64,000 nucleotides of DNA from CAYYYW01 sp964476245. GTDB lineage: Bacteria; Patescibacteriota; Microgenomatia; UBA1406; HO2-37-13b. The position numbers were made by a program, and so were the translations under genes. Each line of letters opens with the position of its first letter. The stretch's first letter is position 1. The notes under the pieces are model-generated. The model was not told the DNA's origin and ran no database searches. It was given only the letters and a program-made list of their open reading frames with translations. Shown one piece after another: positions 1 to 8,252 of this stretch. The DNA lies in assembly GCA_964476245.1 (NCBI GenBank), contig CAYYYW010000001.1:1-64000 (forward strand), read 5' to 3'.

Positions 1-867
1 CTAAAAATGGATTTTCAAGGAACTGCTAGTGGCTCGGGGACCGTCAAATTAGTAACAGACAAATCCCAAATTGTTGGCAACGTCAGTGGCGGTATTTATG
101 AGTTTGGTAAAGTTGATGAAACCAATTTCAATTTTAGCGGCCAGATAACCACTTCCCCAATACCAACGGTTAATCCCAACTGTCTTTGTTTAAAGGACGA
201 TACTTGTGATACTTCTTGTAATTTCATGGGGCTTAACGGCGCATCATATAAATGTTCCCTCCCCTCCTCTCTTTTCCTAACTCCACCAACTCAAGACAAT
301 AAAAACAGTTGGTGCAAACGAACGCATCGACCCCAAGGTGACGCTGATGGTAATGGAATAATTGAAAAAGTAGATTACTATTACTACGTGGCCGCCGTTA
401 ATGGCGGAAAAATCCCATCAACCGTCAATGCCGATTTTAATGGTGATAGTGAGGTGGGAGTAGCTGATCGGGGGATTGTTACAAATACACTAAACAATCC
501 ACCGCAATGTAAAGTTAACTCTGATTGTCCACAAGTTGCTTGTACACCATGTCAAGAAGGACAACCATGTCCAACCTGCCCGGCAATCCAGTGTGTGAAT
601 AGCCGTTGTCTACAACTCCCACCAGCCGAAGAAAATTGTATTAAGACTGATACAGGAGAGAAGATGAGTTTCCAAGAAGCAAAGGAAATTGCTCTTAAAA
701 GTGATTGTGTCAAAGAAGGTAGTTTGAAAGACGAACATTTCTGCAATCCTGGTGGCACCTGGTGGATAGACTTAAATATTCAGAAACAAGGCTGTCTTCC
801 CGCTTGCGTGATTAATGTTGTTACTAAAAAAGCAGAAATAAACTGGCGTTGTACTGGATTGAATTGA
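1..867 (+). CDS. Dockerin-containing Cys-rich surface protein, 5' end outside window
   Basis: The frame is open to base 1, so the ATG at 7 is probably internal. Counting from that ATG, residues about 111-162 form a dockerin-like pair of calcium loops (GDADGNGIIEKVDY and NADFNGDSEVGVAD). A Cys-rich stretch follows (about 168-205). The C-terminal 80 residues contain GGTWWIDL, CLPACVINV and EINWRC, a small Cys-containing module I cannot name. Dockerins bind cohesins, and cohesin-like domains occur in the next genes, so this is probably one part of a cell-surface assembly. The next gene starts 12 bp after the stop. The dockerin call is fairly secure; the partner is inferred. Confidence 0.7.
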   Translation, partial: LKMDFQGTASGSGTVKLVTDKSQIVGNVSGGIYEFGKVDETNFNFSGQITTSPIPTVNPNCLCLKDDTCDTSCNFMGLNGASYKCSLPSSLFLTPPTQDNKNSWCKRTHRPQGDADGNGIIEKVDYYYYVAAVNGGKIPSTVNADFNGDSEVGVADRGIVTNTLNNPPQCKVNSDCPQVACTPCQEGQPCPTCPAIQCVNSRCLQLPPAEENCIKTDTGEKMSFQEAKEIALKSDCVKEGSLKDEHFCNPGGTWWIDLNIQKQGCLPACVINVVTKKAEINWRCTGLN

Positions 868-879
868 TTAGTAAAACAT

Positions 880-2343
880 ATGAATAAAAAATCTCCTTTA
901 AAAATTTTTTTTATCGGTTTTGTTTTTCTTTTAGTCATATTTTTAATGACTAGCTACCTTCTCTACCAAACCCAAAAAAAATCAAAAGCCAGCGGTGAGG
1001 CGGTAACTGTCTCACTTAGCCCATCACTTTTTTCTTTTACGGCTAATCAGGATTTATCAACTACTATAAAAATCCAACCTTCAATTGATATGACAATCAG
1101 AGGTTATTATCTTACCATTACCTTTGATAAAACAAAACTTCAATTAAAAAACATTGAATATAAATTGGGAACAGTCAGTCAAGATTTGAGCGATGACAAT
1201 TCTAAATTGTCATCGATTAATCAAACTGGAACAATTAAAATCGTTGGTGAAATTCAGTCAGCCACCGGTTATATTCTGCCGTCTTCTAAACAAACTGAGG
1301 TAGCCAGTTTAACTTTTAGTTCAATCTCAGACGGCAGCGCGTCAATCGCTATTGATTCGAATAACTCCAAAATTATCAAAATAAACGCTGATTCCTCTCT
1401 TTCGGAAGTACCAGTCGTTATGGGAGGAATTACTCCTTCTCCAACCGGCGGGCCAACACCCACGCTAACTCCTACCCCTGTTGTCACCGGCGTTATTGTC
1501 ACTACTACGCCCGTCCCCTATCCTACCAGCGAATGTAAAATTGGTGTTGCCACTTTTGCCGTTGATCAGCAATGTACTGTTGATAGTGTATCCGGTTTCC
1601 GCTACGCTTACTATATTTGTTACGATGGATACGCAGGAATATTAGGAGAAGAAACTACTTGTAAATCAAGCGATGCGTGGTTTAAATACGCCGAGAAAGA
1701 ATGTGAAGGTCGCTCTGACTGTAATCCTCTTCCGTCTACTTCCCCACCATCTCCACCTCCAGAAGGTCCGATAACTATTTCTTTAAAACTTAGATTTCAA
1801 GGCATTATGAAAAAGCCACCTGATCAGTTCAATAATCAAGTGGTTAAGGTAACAGTTTTCGGAGGACCAATCATACTGGCCGACGAATCTGCAACAACTA
1901 AAAATCCTAGCATTTTTTCCCAACAAGTTAACTTTGTCGCCGACGATAGCGGCGTCTGGACAGGAACAGTTTCCTTCCCTTATCTTCTTCCCGGATCAGA
2001 CTACAGAATCTTAACTAAAGGACCCAAACACATCCAAAAGAAAATCTGTAACCAAGTCCCAACCGAGACCTATCCCGGCAGTTATCATTGCGGACAAGGA
2101 AAAATTACTTTAACTTCAGGAGTTAATGATCTTGATTTCTCAGGCATCTATCAATTGGTAGGCGACCTGCCAGAACAAGACGGGATTGTTAACTCTTATG
2201 ATGTCTCACTGGTAAGAAACAGTCTTAATAAAGGCGATACCGACTCGTTACGTTTGGCCGACTTGAATCTTGACGGTGTGGTTAACGCTCAAGATTACTC
2301 ATTGGTGATCGCCGCGTTATCAATTAGAAGCGACGAAGAATAA
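880..2343 (+). CDS. Membrane-anchored cohesin-like / dockerin protein
   Basis: 487 aa. An N-terminal membrane segment (about 9-30) is followed by a cohesin-like beta domain (about 42-170, with the YYLTITFDKTKLQL type of strand), a Pro/Thr linker, a Cys-rich module (about 210-275), a second linker, a beta domain starting near ITISLKLRFQG, and a C-terminal dockerin (GDLPEQDGIVNSYDVS and ADLNLDGVVNAQDYS). Having both cohesin-like and dockerin modules suggests a scaffold that can chain with its neighbours. The last 105 residues are nearly identical to the C-terminus of the M4 peptidase at 3276-5717. A hairpin lies just after the stop. Substrate and partners are unknown. Confidence 0.75.
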   Translation: MNKKSPLKIFFIGFVFLLVIFLMTSYLLYQTQKKSKASGEAVTVSLSPSLFSFTANQDLSTTIKIQPSIDMTIRGYYLTITFDKTKLQLKNIEYKLGTVSQDLSDDNSKLSSINQTGTIKIVGEIQSATGYILPSSKQTEVASLTFSSISDGSASIAIDSNNSKIIKINADSSLSEVPVVMGGITPSPTGGPTPTLTPTPVVTGVIVTTTPVPYPTSECKIGVATFAVDQQCTVDSVSGFRYAYYICYDGYAGILGEETTCKSSDAWFKYAEKECEGRSDCNPLPSTSPPSPPPEGPITISLKLRFQGIMKKPPDQFNNQVVKVTVFGGPIILADESATTKNPSIFSQQVNFVADDSGVWTGTVSFPYLLPGSDYRILTKGPKHIQKKICNQVPTETYPGSYHCGQGKITLTSGVNDLDFSGIYQLVGDLPEQDGIVNSYDVSLVRNSLNKGDTDSLRLADLNLDGVVNAQDYSLVIAALSIRSDEE

Positions 2344-2356
2344 TTGTTAAAATTTT

Positions 2357-2385
2357 AAAGACAGTTTTTATTAAAGACTGTCTTT
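2357..2385. repeat. AAAGACAGT...ACTGTCTTT hairpin, possible terminator
   Basis: Perfect 9-bp arms AAAGACAGT (2357-2365) and ACTGTCTTT (2377-2385) sit 13 bp after the stop of the cohesin/dockerin gene. There is no strong T-tract, so termination is uncertain. The same arm sequence forms a longer palindrome inside the sortase gene (55129-55158), so it may instead be a dispersed repeat. Confidence 0.5.
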
Positions 2386-2412
2386 AAATAAAATTTATTT
2401 TATAATAATTAT

Positions 2413-3279
2413 ATGAACCATAACAAACAATTTCTAACTATTATTTTTGCTTTACTATCGGTAGCTTTTTTGGTGTTGATATTTTCAGTTATAGCAAGAC
2501 TAAGAAAGGTAACTCCGCCAATTCAACCACCAATTACCACTCAAGTTTCCCCAACTGTGGCTCCACCCACCGTAAAAGAAAAAGGAAGTCTCACTCTTAA
2601 GGCTAAAAATAACGAAACCGTTGTCTCACAAAAAAACCCGATTACCCTCTATGTTTACGCCGACTCAGACAATCAACCGATTACCGGCTATGATGTAATA
2701 TTGAATTATGATTCAACAAAGGTTGAATTTGTTAATCACAAAAATCTTCAGCTTGATTTTCAAGTATTTACTAAAAAAGATAAAGATAAATTGAGTATTA
2801 CAGGCATAAAAAATTTAAACTCGACAACTCCAACCGTTTTCACTGATTCGTCTTTAGTAGAACTTACTTTTCAACCGCAAAAAACCGGTCAAGTTGATTT
2901 TTCTATTGAATATACTCCTGACAGCAAAAAAGACTCAAATTTAATTACCGATAAAACCACCGAAATCTTGGGGAAGGTGGAAGGAATAAAACTTTACCTC
3001 GGCCAGGAGATAACATTGACCAAAAACCAACCCATCGCTCTGCCCAACAGCCAGATCTCTCTTAAATTATTAGAAACCATCAAACCCGACGATAAATGCC
3101 GCGATTGCATCACCTCAGCTAAAATAGCGGTTGAAAAAAACGGTCAAACAAAGGAAATTGAATTTAAGTCCGGAGGTATCGCGGGCTATATGATTGATCA
3201 GCAGGAAGCCTTCGGCTATCAATTTAAGTTGGAAAATCTTGAGCAGAATAATGTCGGACTTATTTATTTCGCAAAATGA
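2413..3279 (+). CDS. Membrane-anchored cohesin-like protein
   Basis: 288 aa. The N-terminal membrane segment (about 7-28) and Pro-rich linker precede a cohesin-like beta domain (about 58-195, YDVILNYDSTKVEFV). A C-terminal domain of about 85 residues contains a CRDC pair. No dockerin is present, so it could be the receiver of the dockerins around it (inference). A TATAAT box at 2401-2406 ends 7 nt before the ATG, which suggests a leaderless transcript. The stop overlaps the next start by 4 bp (ATGA), so it is co-translated with the M4 peptidase. Confidence 0.65.
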   Translation: MNHNKQFLTIIFALLSVAFLVLIFSVIARLRKVTPPIQPPITTQVSPTVAPPTVKEKGSLTLKAKNNETVVSQKNPITLYVYADSDNQPITGYDVILNYDSTKVEFVNHKNLQLDFQVFTKKDKDKLSITGIKNLNSTTPTVFTDSSLVELTFQPQKTGQVDFSIEYTPDSKKDSNLITDKTTEILGKVEGIKLYLGQEITLTKNQPIALPNSQISLKLLETIKPDDKCRDCITSAKIAVEKNGQTKEIEFKSGGIAGYMIDQQEAFGYQFKLENLEQNNVGLIYFAK

Positions 3280-5717
3280 AAAATGTATCTTTCAAAATTC
3301 TTTTTTTTCTTTTTTTAACGTTAGTGATTTTTTTACTAACAGCCTCCTATCTTTTTTATAATTTTTCTTTTCGTAGTCGCGCCTCTTCTAATAATATTAT
3401 TAACACTCAAACAGTCACTGAGGATTCCTATGTTCAAGAAAATAATTCAACCGCCAACTTTTCTTTACATAAAGATGAGGGTTATTTATATAAAAGCAAG
3501 GCTGAAGGTGGTGCCGCTGTTTTGGAGTTTTTAAACAATGATCCGCAATATCAACCCGAAGAAAAATCAACTCCCCAAGGAGTTAAAGGCACTTCAACCG
3601 GCAGATTAATCCCTAAAAATTTCATCCAAAATTCTTTTTTAGCCAGATTCTTTAAAGACCGCGAAGACAAATTTTTAACTGCTCGTAATTTTAACCTCAA
3701 TGGCGAACACTTTTTTTACAATCAAAAAATCAATAATATCCCCGTTTTTGGCGGAATTTTAGCCATTCATCTTAGAAATGAAAACGAAATATATTCGGTT
3801 GATGGTAGTCTAATTTTTGACGAAACATTAAAAGCGGAAAAAATCACTAACGAACAGGCCAAGGAGATCGCCCTACAAAAAGCTAAAGAAGAAGAATCTG
3901 CCGGCGTACCACTGAAGATTGAAAAAACAGAGCGTTTTATTTTAAATTTAAAAATTCTTGGTCTTTCTGATGATGAAACTAATTATTCAACTTTGGCGGT
4001 GACAATCAACTCCGATACCCATCCGGTATTCTTTTCTAAACAGTATTTTGTAGACTTAGCCACTGGTAATATTTTATATTCAGAACAGTTAATAAAAGAA
4101 GTATTAAATAGAACTATTTATAATTGTAATAATACTACTACTTGTCCACCTGCCAGAATCGAAGGTGGGACTCCTGTTGGCAATTCTGATGTAGACAACG
4201 CTTATACTTTCCTTGGCGATACCTATAATTACTATAAAAATAATTTTAATAGAGACGGCTATAACAACAATGGCGGACCAATTAATACCTATGTTCACAT
4301 ACCAACATTTAATGATTTTATCTGTCCCAACGCTGCTTGGACTGGTAGTGATGGCGATATTATTTTTTGTGATGGATTAGTTGCCAACGATGTTTTAGCC
4401 CATGAATATACTCATATCGTCACCGGCTCAACCGCCAATTTAATGTACAAAACCCAATCAGGGGCTTTAAATGAAAGCGTTTCTGATATTTTTGGTTATG
4501 CTTTAGACCCTGATGATTGGACCATGGGAGAAGATACCACCTTGGGGGTAATTCGGCGGATGGATGATCCCACCCAAAGTAAACAACCACAACCTGATAG
4601 ATTATTTTCTTCACTTTATTATTGCGGAAGTCTAGATAACGGCGGTGTTCATAAAAATAACGGCGTGCTGATTAAAGCTTTTTATTTAATGACCGCCGGT
4701 GGTACTTTCAACGGCTGCACCATTTCTGGTATCAGCAAAGAAAAAAGCCATCCGATTGTTTATCGAGCCCTAACCACTTATTTAACCCAACAATCAAATT
4801 TCAAGGCAGCATATACCGCTTTACTTCAGGCCTGCAGTGATTTATATCAGGCGGATTCCAATGAATGTAATCAAGTAAAAGCCGCTCTTCAAGCAACAGA
4901 AATGGATCAACAACCGGAAAATAGTCAAGTTGGCGCTGGCTGCCCCGGCTCTGGAATAACCCGTAAAACACCAGAATGCGCCGCAAGCCAAGTGACGCCC
5001 ACAATTACTCCCACTCCGGGCGGATCAACGTCCACACCCACTCCAATCCCAACTGGACCAACCGGAACCCCAACTCCCTCGGTAACTCCCGGCGGAACAA
5101 CTCCGACCACAACTCCCATCTCCCCCAGTTACCCAATCACCCCAACCACCATTGCTTCCCCAACGCCAACTTCAGGCGTCCGACTCGACCTTAAACTTAA
5201 ATTTCAAGGAATCACTAATATTCCAAAAAACCAACTGAATAAAATGGTGGTTAAAGTAATCATTAGAAACGAAGATTTCTCAGTTAACCAAACTTCAACC
5301 GGAGATTTTGTGACAACAGATGGCATCACCTGGCACAATGGCATTATTCCTTTTAATGTTCCTCTTGCTTCAGACTATAGTATTCTTATCAAGGGCCCAA
5401 AACACATCCAAAAGAAAATCTGTGACCAAGTCCCAACCGAGACCTATCCCGGCAGTTATCATTGCGGACAAGGAAAAATTACTTTAACTTCAGGAGTTAA
5501 TGATCTTGATTTCTCAGGCATCTATCAATTGGTAGGCGACCTGCCAGAACAAGACGGGATTGTTAACTCTTATGATGTCTCACTGGTAAGAAACAGTCTT
5601 AATAAAGGCGATACCGACTCGTTACGTTTGGCCGACTTGAATCTTGACGGCGTAGTCAACGCTCAAGATTATTCTTTGATAATTGCGGCATTGTCAATTA
5701 GAACGGATGAGGAATAA
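3276..5717 (+). CDS. M4 (thermolysin-like) metallopeptidase with C-terminal dockerin
   Basis: 813 aa. An N-terminal membrane segment (about 8-30) and a propeptide of FTP/PepSY type (about 100-270) precede the catalytic domain. The zinc motif HEYTH is at 376-380, and the third ligand E400 lies in NESVSDIFG. The distal motif HKNNGVLIKAFYLM corresponds to the substrate-stabilising His region of thermolysin. A Pro/Thr linker (about 565-640), a beta module and a dockerin follow. It is probably a secreted, surface-tethered endopeptidase docked onto the neighbouring cohesin proteins. Its 3' end (5405-5717) is almost a copy of 2031-2343. Family assignment is secure; the docking role is inferred. Confidence 0.88.
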   Translation: MKNVSFKILFFLFLTLVIFLLTASYLFYNFSFRSRASSNNIINTQTVTEDSYVQENNSTANFSLHKDEGYLYKSKAEGGAAVLEFLNNDPQYQPEEKSTPQGVKGTSTGRLIPKNFIQNSFLARFFKDREDKFLTARNFNLNGEHFFYNQKINNIPVFGGILAIHLRNENEIYSVDGSLIFDETLKAEKITNEQAKEIALQKAKEEESAGVPLKIEKTERFILNLKILGLSDDETNYSTLAVTINSDTHPVFFSKQYFVDLATGNILYSEQLIKEVLNRTIYNCNNTTTCPPARIEGGTPVGNSDVDNAYTFLGDTYNYYKNNFNRDGYNNNGGPINTYVHIPTFNDFICPNAAWTGSDGDIIFCDGLVANDVLAHEYTHIVTGSTANLMYKTQSGALNESVSDIFGYALDPDDWTMGEDTTLGVIRRMDDPTQSKQPQPDRLFSSLYYCGSLDNGGVHKNNGVLIKAFYLMTAGGTFNGCTISGISKEKSHPIVYRALTTYLTQQSNFKAAYTALLQACSDLYQADSNECNQVKAALQATEMDQQPENSQVGAGCPGSGITRKTPECAASQVTPTITPTPGGSTSTPTPIPTGPTGTPTPSVTPGGTTPTTTPISPSYPITPTTIASPTPTSGVRLDLKLKFQGITNIPKNQLNKMVVKVIIRNEDFSVNQTSTGDFVTTDGITWHNGIIPFNVPLASDYSILIKGPKHIQKKICDQVPTETYPGSYHCGQGKITLTSGVNDLDFSGIYQLVGDLPEQDGIVNSYDVSLVRNSLNKGDTDSLRLADLNLDGVVNAQDYSLIIAALSIRTDEE

Positions 5718-5721
5718 AAAT

Positions 5722-5825
5722 AAATTTCTAATTAACCTAATTTCTAATTATTCTAATAATTAATTAGTCATTTAAAAACTGAACTATTGGAATTTGATTA
5801 GGTCAATTAGAGTAATTAGAAATTT
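5722..5825. repeat. Inverted-repeat element carrying a promoter
   Basis: Terminal arms AAATTTCTAATTA (5722-5734) and TAATTAGAAATTT (5813-5825) enclose AT-rich sequence containing ATTAGGTCAATTAGA. A related hairpin with AATTGACCTAATT / AATTAGGTCAATT arms occurs inside the PEGA gene (54278-54349). The right end runs into TTGACA at 5824-5829, which with TATTAT at 5847-5852 (17-bp spacer) makes a good promoter for the next gene. Confidence 0.55.
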
Positions 5826-5859
5826 GACATTTGACTTAATATTATCTATTATAAAATCA

Positions 5860-6507
5860 ATGAGAATTTTTAGATTGATTTTTTTTATTTTAGGATTTTT
5901 GTTGATCGTCCCTTTATTCAATCTTTCATTAGCCGCCACTTTTCAATTTGATCCAACCACTATTAACACCCAAGCCGAACAAACTTTTGAAGTTAAAGTT
6001 AATGTTGATACCGGTTCTGATGAAATTACTTCGGTTGACGTCTATATAATTTACGATAATAATGTGGTTGAGGCGCAATCCGTGAATGACGGTACTTTTT
6101 TCAACACCGTTTCAAAAGAAATCTCACAACCTGGAAAAGCCTATATTGCCGGTATGGTTGATGATCCCGCCAGTTCAAAAACCGGCAGCGGAACCATCGC
6201 CACCTTGGTTTTTAAGGCCAAAACCAACGGCTCAACCACTTTAACTTTTGATTGTACCGCCGGTTTAACCACCGACAGTAACATTACTAAAAACGATCTT
6301 AATGCCACCGACGTTATTCAATGTGACGGCAACGGTCAGTCGGTCATCACAGTGGGCAGCGGAAGTTCAACTAGCCAGCCTACTCCAACCTCTACTTCGA
6401 GTTCATCGCAGTTACCCAAAACTGGAATTTTTGACAATGTGTTAAAATATTCAGTACCAGGAGTAATTCTATTATTAATTGGGGCAGCCACTAAGTTGAT
6501 ATTGTAA
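5860..6507 (+). CDS. Cohesin-like protein with LPKTG cell-wall sorting signal
   Basis: 215 aa from the ATG at 5860. An earlier in-frame ATG at 5794 lies in a repeat and upstream of the promoter, so I rejected it. A signal peptide (MRIFRLIFFILGFLLIVP) leads into a cohesin-like domain (about 27-150). A Ser/Thr/Pro linker follows. The C-terminus is a classical sorting signal: LPKTG at about 185-189, a hydrophobic stretch and a short tail. A sortase with the expected His, Cys and Arg is encoded at 54623-55360. The likely role is a surface-anchored receptor for dockerin proteins. The -10 box ends 8 nt before the ATG. Confidence 0.72.
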   Translation: MRIFRLIFFILGFLLIVPLFNLSLAATFQFDPTTINTQAEQTFEVKVNVDTGSDEITSVDVYIIYDNNVVEAQSVNDGTFFNTVSKEISQPGKAYIAGMVDDPASSKTGSGTIATLVFKAKTNGSTTLTFDCTAGLTTDSNITKNDLNATDVIQCDGNGQSVITVGSGSSTSQPTPTSTSSSSQLPKTGIFDNVLKYSVPGVILLLIGAATKLIL

Positions 6508-6535
6508 TAAATCTTATAAGATTTGAGTTTTAATC

Positions 6536-7180
6536 ATGGACAACAAAAAAATCACTAAAATTGCTTCAATAGTCATCGGCGTTGTTATCGCTATTTTAAT
6601 GATAGTGATGGGTTTTAGATTTATTCAAAATACTTTTATCCGGGCCGAAGACATTACCCCAATAGATATGGTCGTGGGCGATATGACTCAAAATTCCGTT
6701 AAAATCACCTGGGCTACCGGAAGGGAAACCCAGGGGGTGGTTGAATACGGAACAACACCAACCGCCCTTAATTTTTTCGCTCCCGAAACCCAAAAAACCA
6801 CTTCACATTCTGTTGATTTAACTCTTCTCTCTCCCACCACCACATATTATTTTCAAATAAGAATTGGTGATAAACAATTTGATAACGGCGGCGTTCCTTG
6901 GAGTTTTACCACTAAAGGAACGGAAACAGCTCAACCGCCAAGCCCTACGCCAACCGTCCAACCTCAATCTTTGCCCACATCAACTCCGCCAGCTACTGGT
7001 TCAACCTGCACTGAAACCGACTGCCAAAAGATTAAAGACAAAATCGGGCAAGGATGCACCGCCCGTGATTATAGTCTTTGTATTGCCCAACCAACTCCCA
7101 CTCTAATTATAGCGCCAAAAATAACCACGATACCAACAGATAGCCCAACCACCACTCCGTCAACCACCCCGACGCCATAA
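6536..7180 (+). CDS. Membrane-anchored fibronectin-III-like protein
   Basis: 214 aa. One N-terminal membrane helix (about 9-30) is followed by an FN3/purple-acid-phosphatase-N-like domain (about 40-128: SVKITWATGRETQGVVEYG ... TTYYFQIRIGD), a Pro/Thr linker, a small module with CTETDCQKIKDKIGQGC (about 152-180) and a Pro/Thr tail. It is probably an extracellular display or adhesion protein. It starts 28 bp after the LPKTG gene and is probably co-transcribed. No enzymatic motif was found. Confidence 0.6.
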   Translation: MDNKKITKIASIVIGVVIAILMIVMGFRFIQNTFIRAEDITPIDMVVGDMTQNSVKITWATGRETQGVVEYGTTPTALNFFAPETQKTTSHSVDLTLLSPTTTYYFQIRIGDKQFDNGGVPWSFTTKGTETAQPPSPTPTVQPQSLPTSTPPATGSTCTETDCQKIKDKIGQGCTARDYSLCIAQPTPTLIIAPKITTIPTDSPTTTPSTTPTP

Positions 7181-7200
7181 CATTCTGGTTTTGACATTTG

Positions 7201-7240
7201 ATCCTTCGATTTCGCTCAGGATCAACTCTGAGTTTATCGA
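7201..7240. repeat. REP-like inverted repeat (GATCCTTCGATTTCGCTCAGGATC type)
   Basis: This intergenic hairpin has GATCC...GGATC arms around TTCGATTTCGCTCA, followed by AACTCTGAGTTTATCGAAT. It belongs to the same broad class as the CTTCGACAAGCTCAGGACA insert in the SNase gene (39722-39745). It lies between the FN3 gene and the promoter at 7246. Confidence 0.5.
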
Positions 7241-7245
7241 ATGGG

Positions 7246-7274
7246 TTGACATTTGACATTTGACATTTTATAAT
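7246..7274 (+). promoter_or_regulatory. Consensus sigma70-type promoter made from TTGACAT repeats
   Basis: TTGACA at 7246-7251, a 17-bp spacer and TATAAT at 7269-7274. Two further TTGACA units fall inside the spacer because the -35 is part of a tandem TTGACAT repeat. The box ends 8 nt before the ATG at 7282, so the mRNA would be leaderless. Confidence 0.75.
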
Positions 7275-7281
7275 ACACACC

Positions 7282-7503
7282 ATGTCAATCCTAAACAAAT
7301 CGTCAAACAAGGTATCACTTAATGACTTACCAGACCTTTTAACAATTCGGGAAGTCGCCAATCTCCTTCGTGTTTCTCCCCTAACCATCAAGCGTTGGGG
7401 TAAAAAAGGAAAACTGCCGGCGATAAGAATTAATTCTCGCGGTGATCGGAGATATCGAAAAGAAGTTGTTTTAAGACTGTTAGGGGTTGAAGAACAAGAA
7501 TAA
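7282..7503 (+). CDS. Excisionase/MerR-like helix-turn-helix protein
   Basis: 73 aa. A single HTH_17-type domain with LLTIREVANLLRVSPLTIKR (helix-turn-helix) and a basic wing GDRRYRKEVVLRLL. Proteins of this size are excisionases or small DNA-binding regulators. It reads toward the PaaX/Cas2-like gene and stops 10 bp before the first palindrome (7514), so it could be an accessory factor for that unit. No such gene accompanies the second unit at 36856-37511, which weakens that idea. Confidence 0.7.
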   Translation: MSILNKSSNKVSLNDLPDLLTIREVANLLRVSPLTIKRWGKKGKLPAIRINSRGDRRYRKEVVLRLLGVEEQE

Positions 7504-7513
7504 AATCTACGCA

Positions 7514-7545
7514 ACCATTTAAGACACGATCGTGGTTTAAACAGT
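7514..7545. repeat. 32-bp palindrome, family 1, CGATCG core (3' side of unit 1)
   Basis: Left half ACCATTTAAGACACGA, right half TCGTGGTTTAAACAGT; 12 of 16 positions pair. It lies 5 bp beyond the stop of the PaaX/Cas2-like gene (minus strand). Its partner is at 8177-8208. Confidence 0.8.
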
Positions 7546-7550
7546 AAAGA

Positions 7551-8147
7551 CTACAATTCAAAAAAGTTCTTAATTACCTCTTCGTCTTCGATTTTATCAG
7601 CAATAATATATTTCATATATTTTCCTCCCTCTGTAATTTTTTTTATGAGATTAATTTCTTCTTCACACTCGTATGGGAAAAGGTAGACGCTTTTTTGATA
7701 AGGATAAAAACCAAGCTCTTTTAAAAACCTCCTTAAATAATCTCGTTTGTTTCTTTGGATTTCTGGAACATCAAAAAAAACTAAAAACCATTTCCCATTC
7801 CATTTTTTCTTCTTCTTTTTAAAATCAAAAAGGGCTTTAATTGAATATTTTAAGATACGGGTGTTTTTATAGTCTTTAATATAAACATAGACTCTGTCGC
7901 CTTCTTCGATTAAATCAATAATCTGATTCTTTTCAAGTTTCTGCAAACTTCTTTTTACTTTTTCTTCCTCGACTTGCAATTTTTTTACCTCTTTTAGTAT
8001 CTTCATAATCCTTCCTATCATAATCGGTAATATCGGCCTAAAAGGCGTGCCGCCCGCCGCTATTAAGCTTGATCCGATCGCTTCAAGAATTAACCAATAA
8101 AGTTGACCTGGTTTTAGTTTCCTCCCTGCCTGGTTTTTCTTGTCCAT
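7551..8147 (-). CDS. PaaX-like / Cas2-like domain protein, paralogue 1
   Basis: 198 aa. The N-terminal part has a hydrophobic segment (about 15-45), followed by a winged-helix-like region (about 62-92). The C-terminal half is a PaaX-type Cas2-like ferredoxin fold: WFLVFFDVPE (D126 at the Cas2 catalytic position), RNKRDYLRRFLKELGF and KSVYLFPYECEEE. The PaaX C-terminal domain is missing. Full PaaX proteins are repressors; Cas2 proteins are small dimeric nucleases or structural subunits. No cas1 or CRISPR is present. The gene is bracketed by 32-bp palindromes at 7514-7545 and 8177-8208. A TATAAT box (8163-8158) places the upstream palindrome near the -35 region. Function unknown; the homologue is at 36878-37468. 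Confidence 0.75.
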   Translation of the reverse strand: MDKKNQAGRKLKPGQLYWLILEAIGSSLIAAGGTPFRPILPIMIGRIMKILKEVKKLQVEEEKVKRSLQKLEKNQIIDLIEEGDRVYVYIKDYKNTRILKYSIKALFDFKKKKKKWNGKWFLVFFDVPEIQRNKRDYLRRFLKELGFYPYQKSVYLFPYECEEEINLIKKITEGGKYMKYIIADKIEDEEVIKNFFEL

Positions 8148-8176
8148 ATTTATTAATATTATAATATCTTATTAAA

Positions 8177-8208
8177 ATTATCTATACTACGATCGTTGAT
8201 AAGATAAT
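8177..8208. repeat. 32-bp palindrome, family 1, CGATCG core (5' side of unit 1)
   Basis: Left half ATTATCTATACTACGA, right half TCGTTGATAAGATAAT. It lies 29 bp upstream of the PaaX/Cas2-like start, over its likely -35 region. The ATTATCT arm is shared with the solo copy at 14570-14601 and differs from the ACCATT arms mostly by C/T transitions. Confidence 0.82.
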
Positions 8209-8252
8209 ACTTAAATCATAAAATTAGTGGTAATAATAATTACGAAAGGATT

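Noticed and set aside
4925..5119. ORFs over the Pro/Thr linker of the M4 peptidase
   Set aside because: They are shadows of a repetitive linker (ACTCCC/ACCCCA codons) with no independent support.
5794..5859. Upstream in-frame start of the LPKTG protein
   Set aside because: The extra 22 codons lie in a repeat, come before the -10 box, and would bury the signal peptide.
7551..8147. A CRISPR-Cas locus, because of the Cas2-like domain
   Set aside because: No repeat-spacer array, cas1 or other cas gene is visible in the window, and the protein has an added N-terminal winged-helix-like region as in PaaX.
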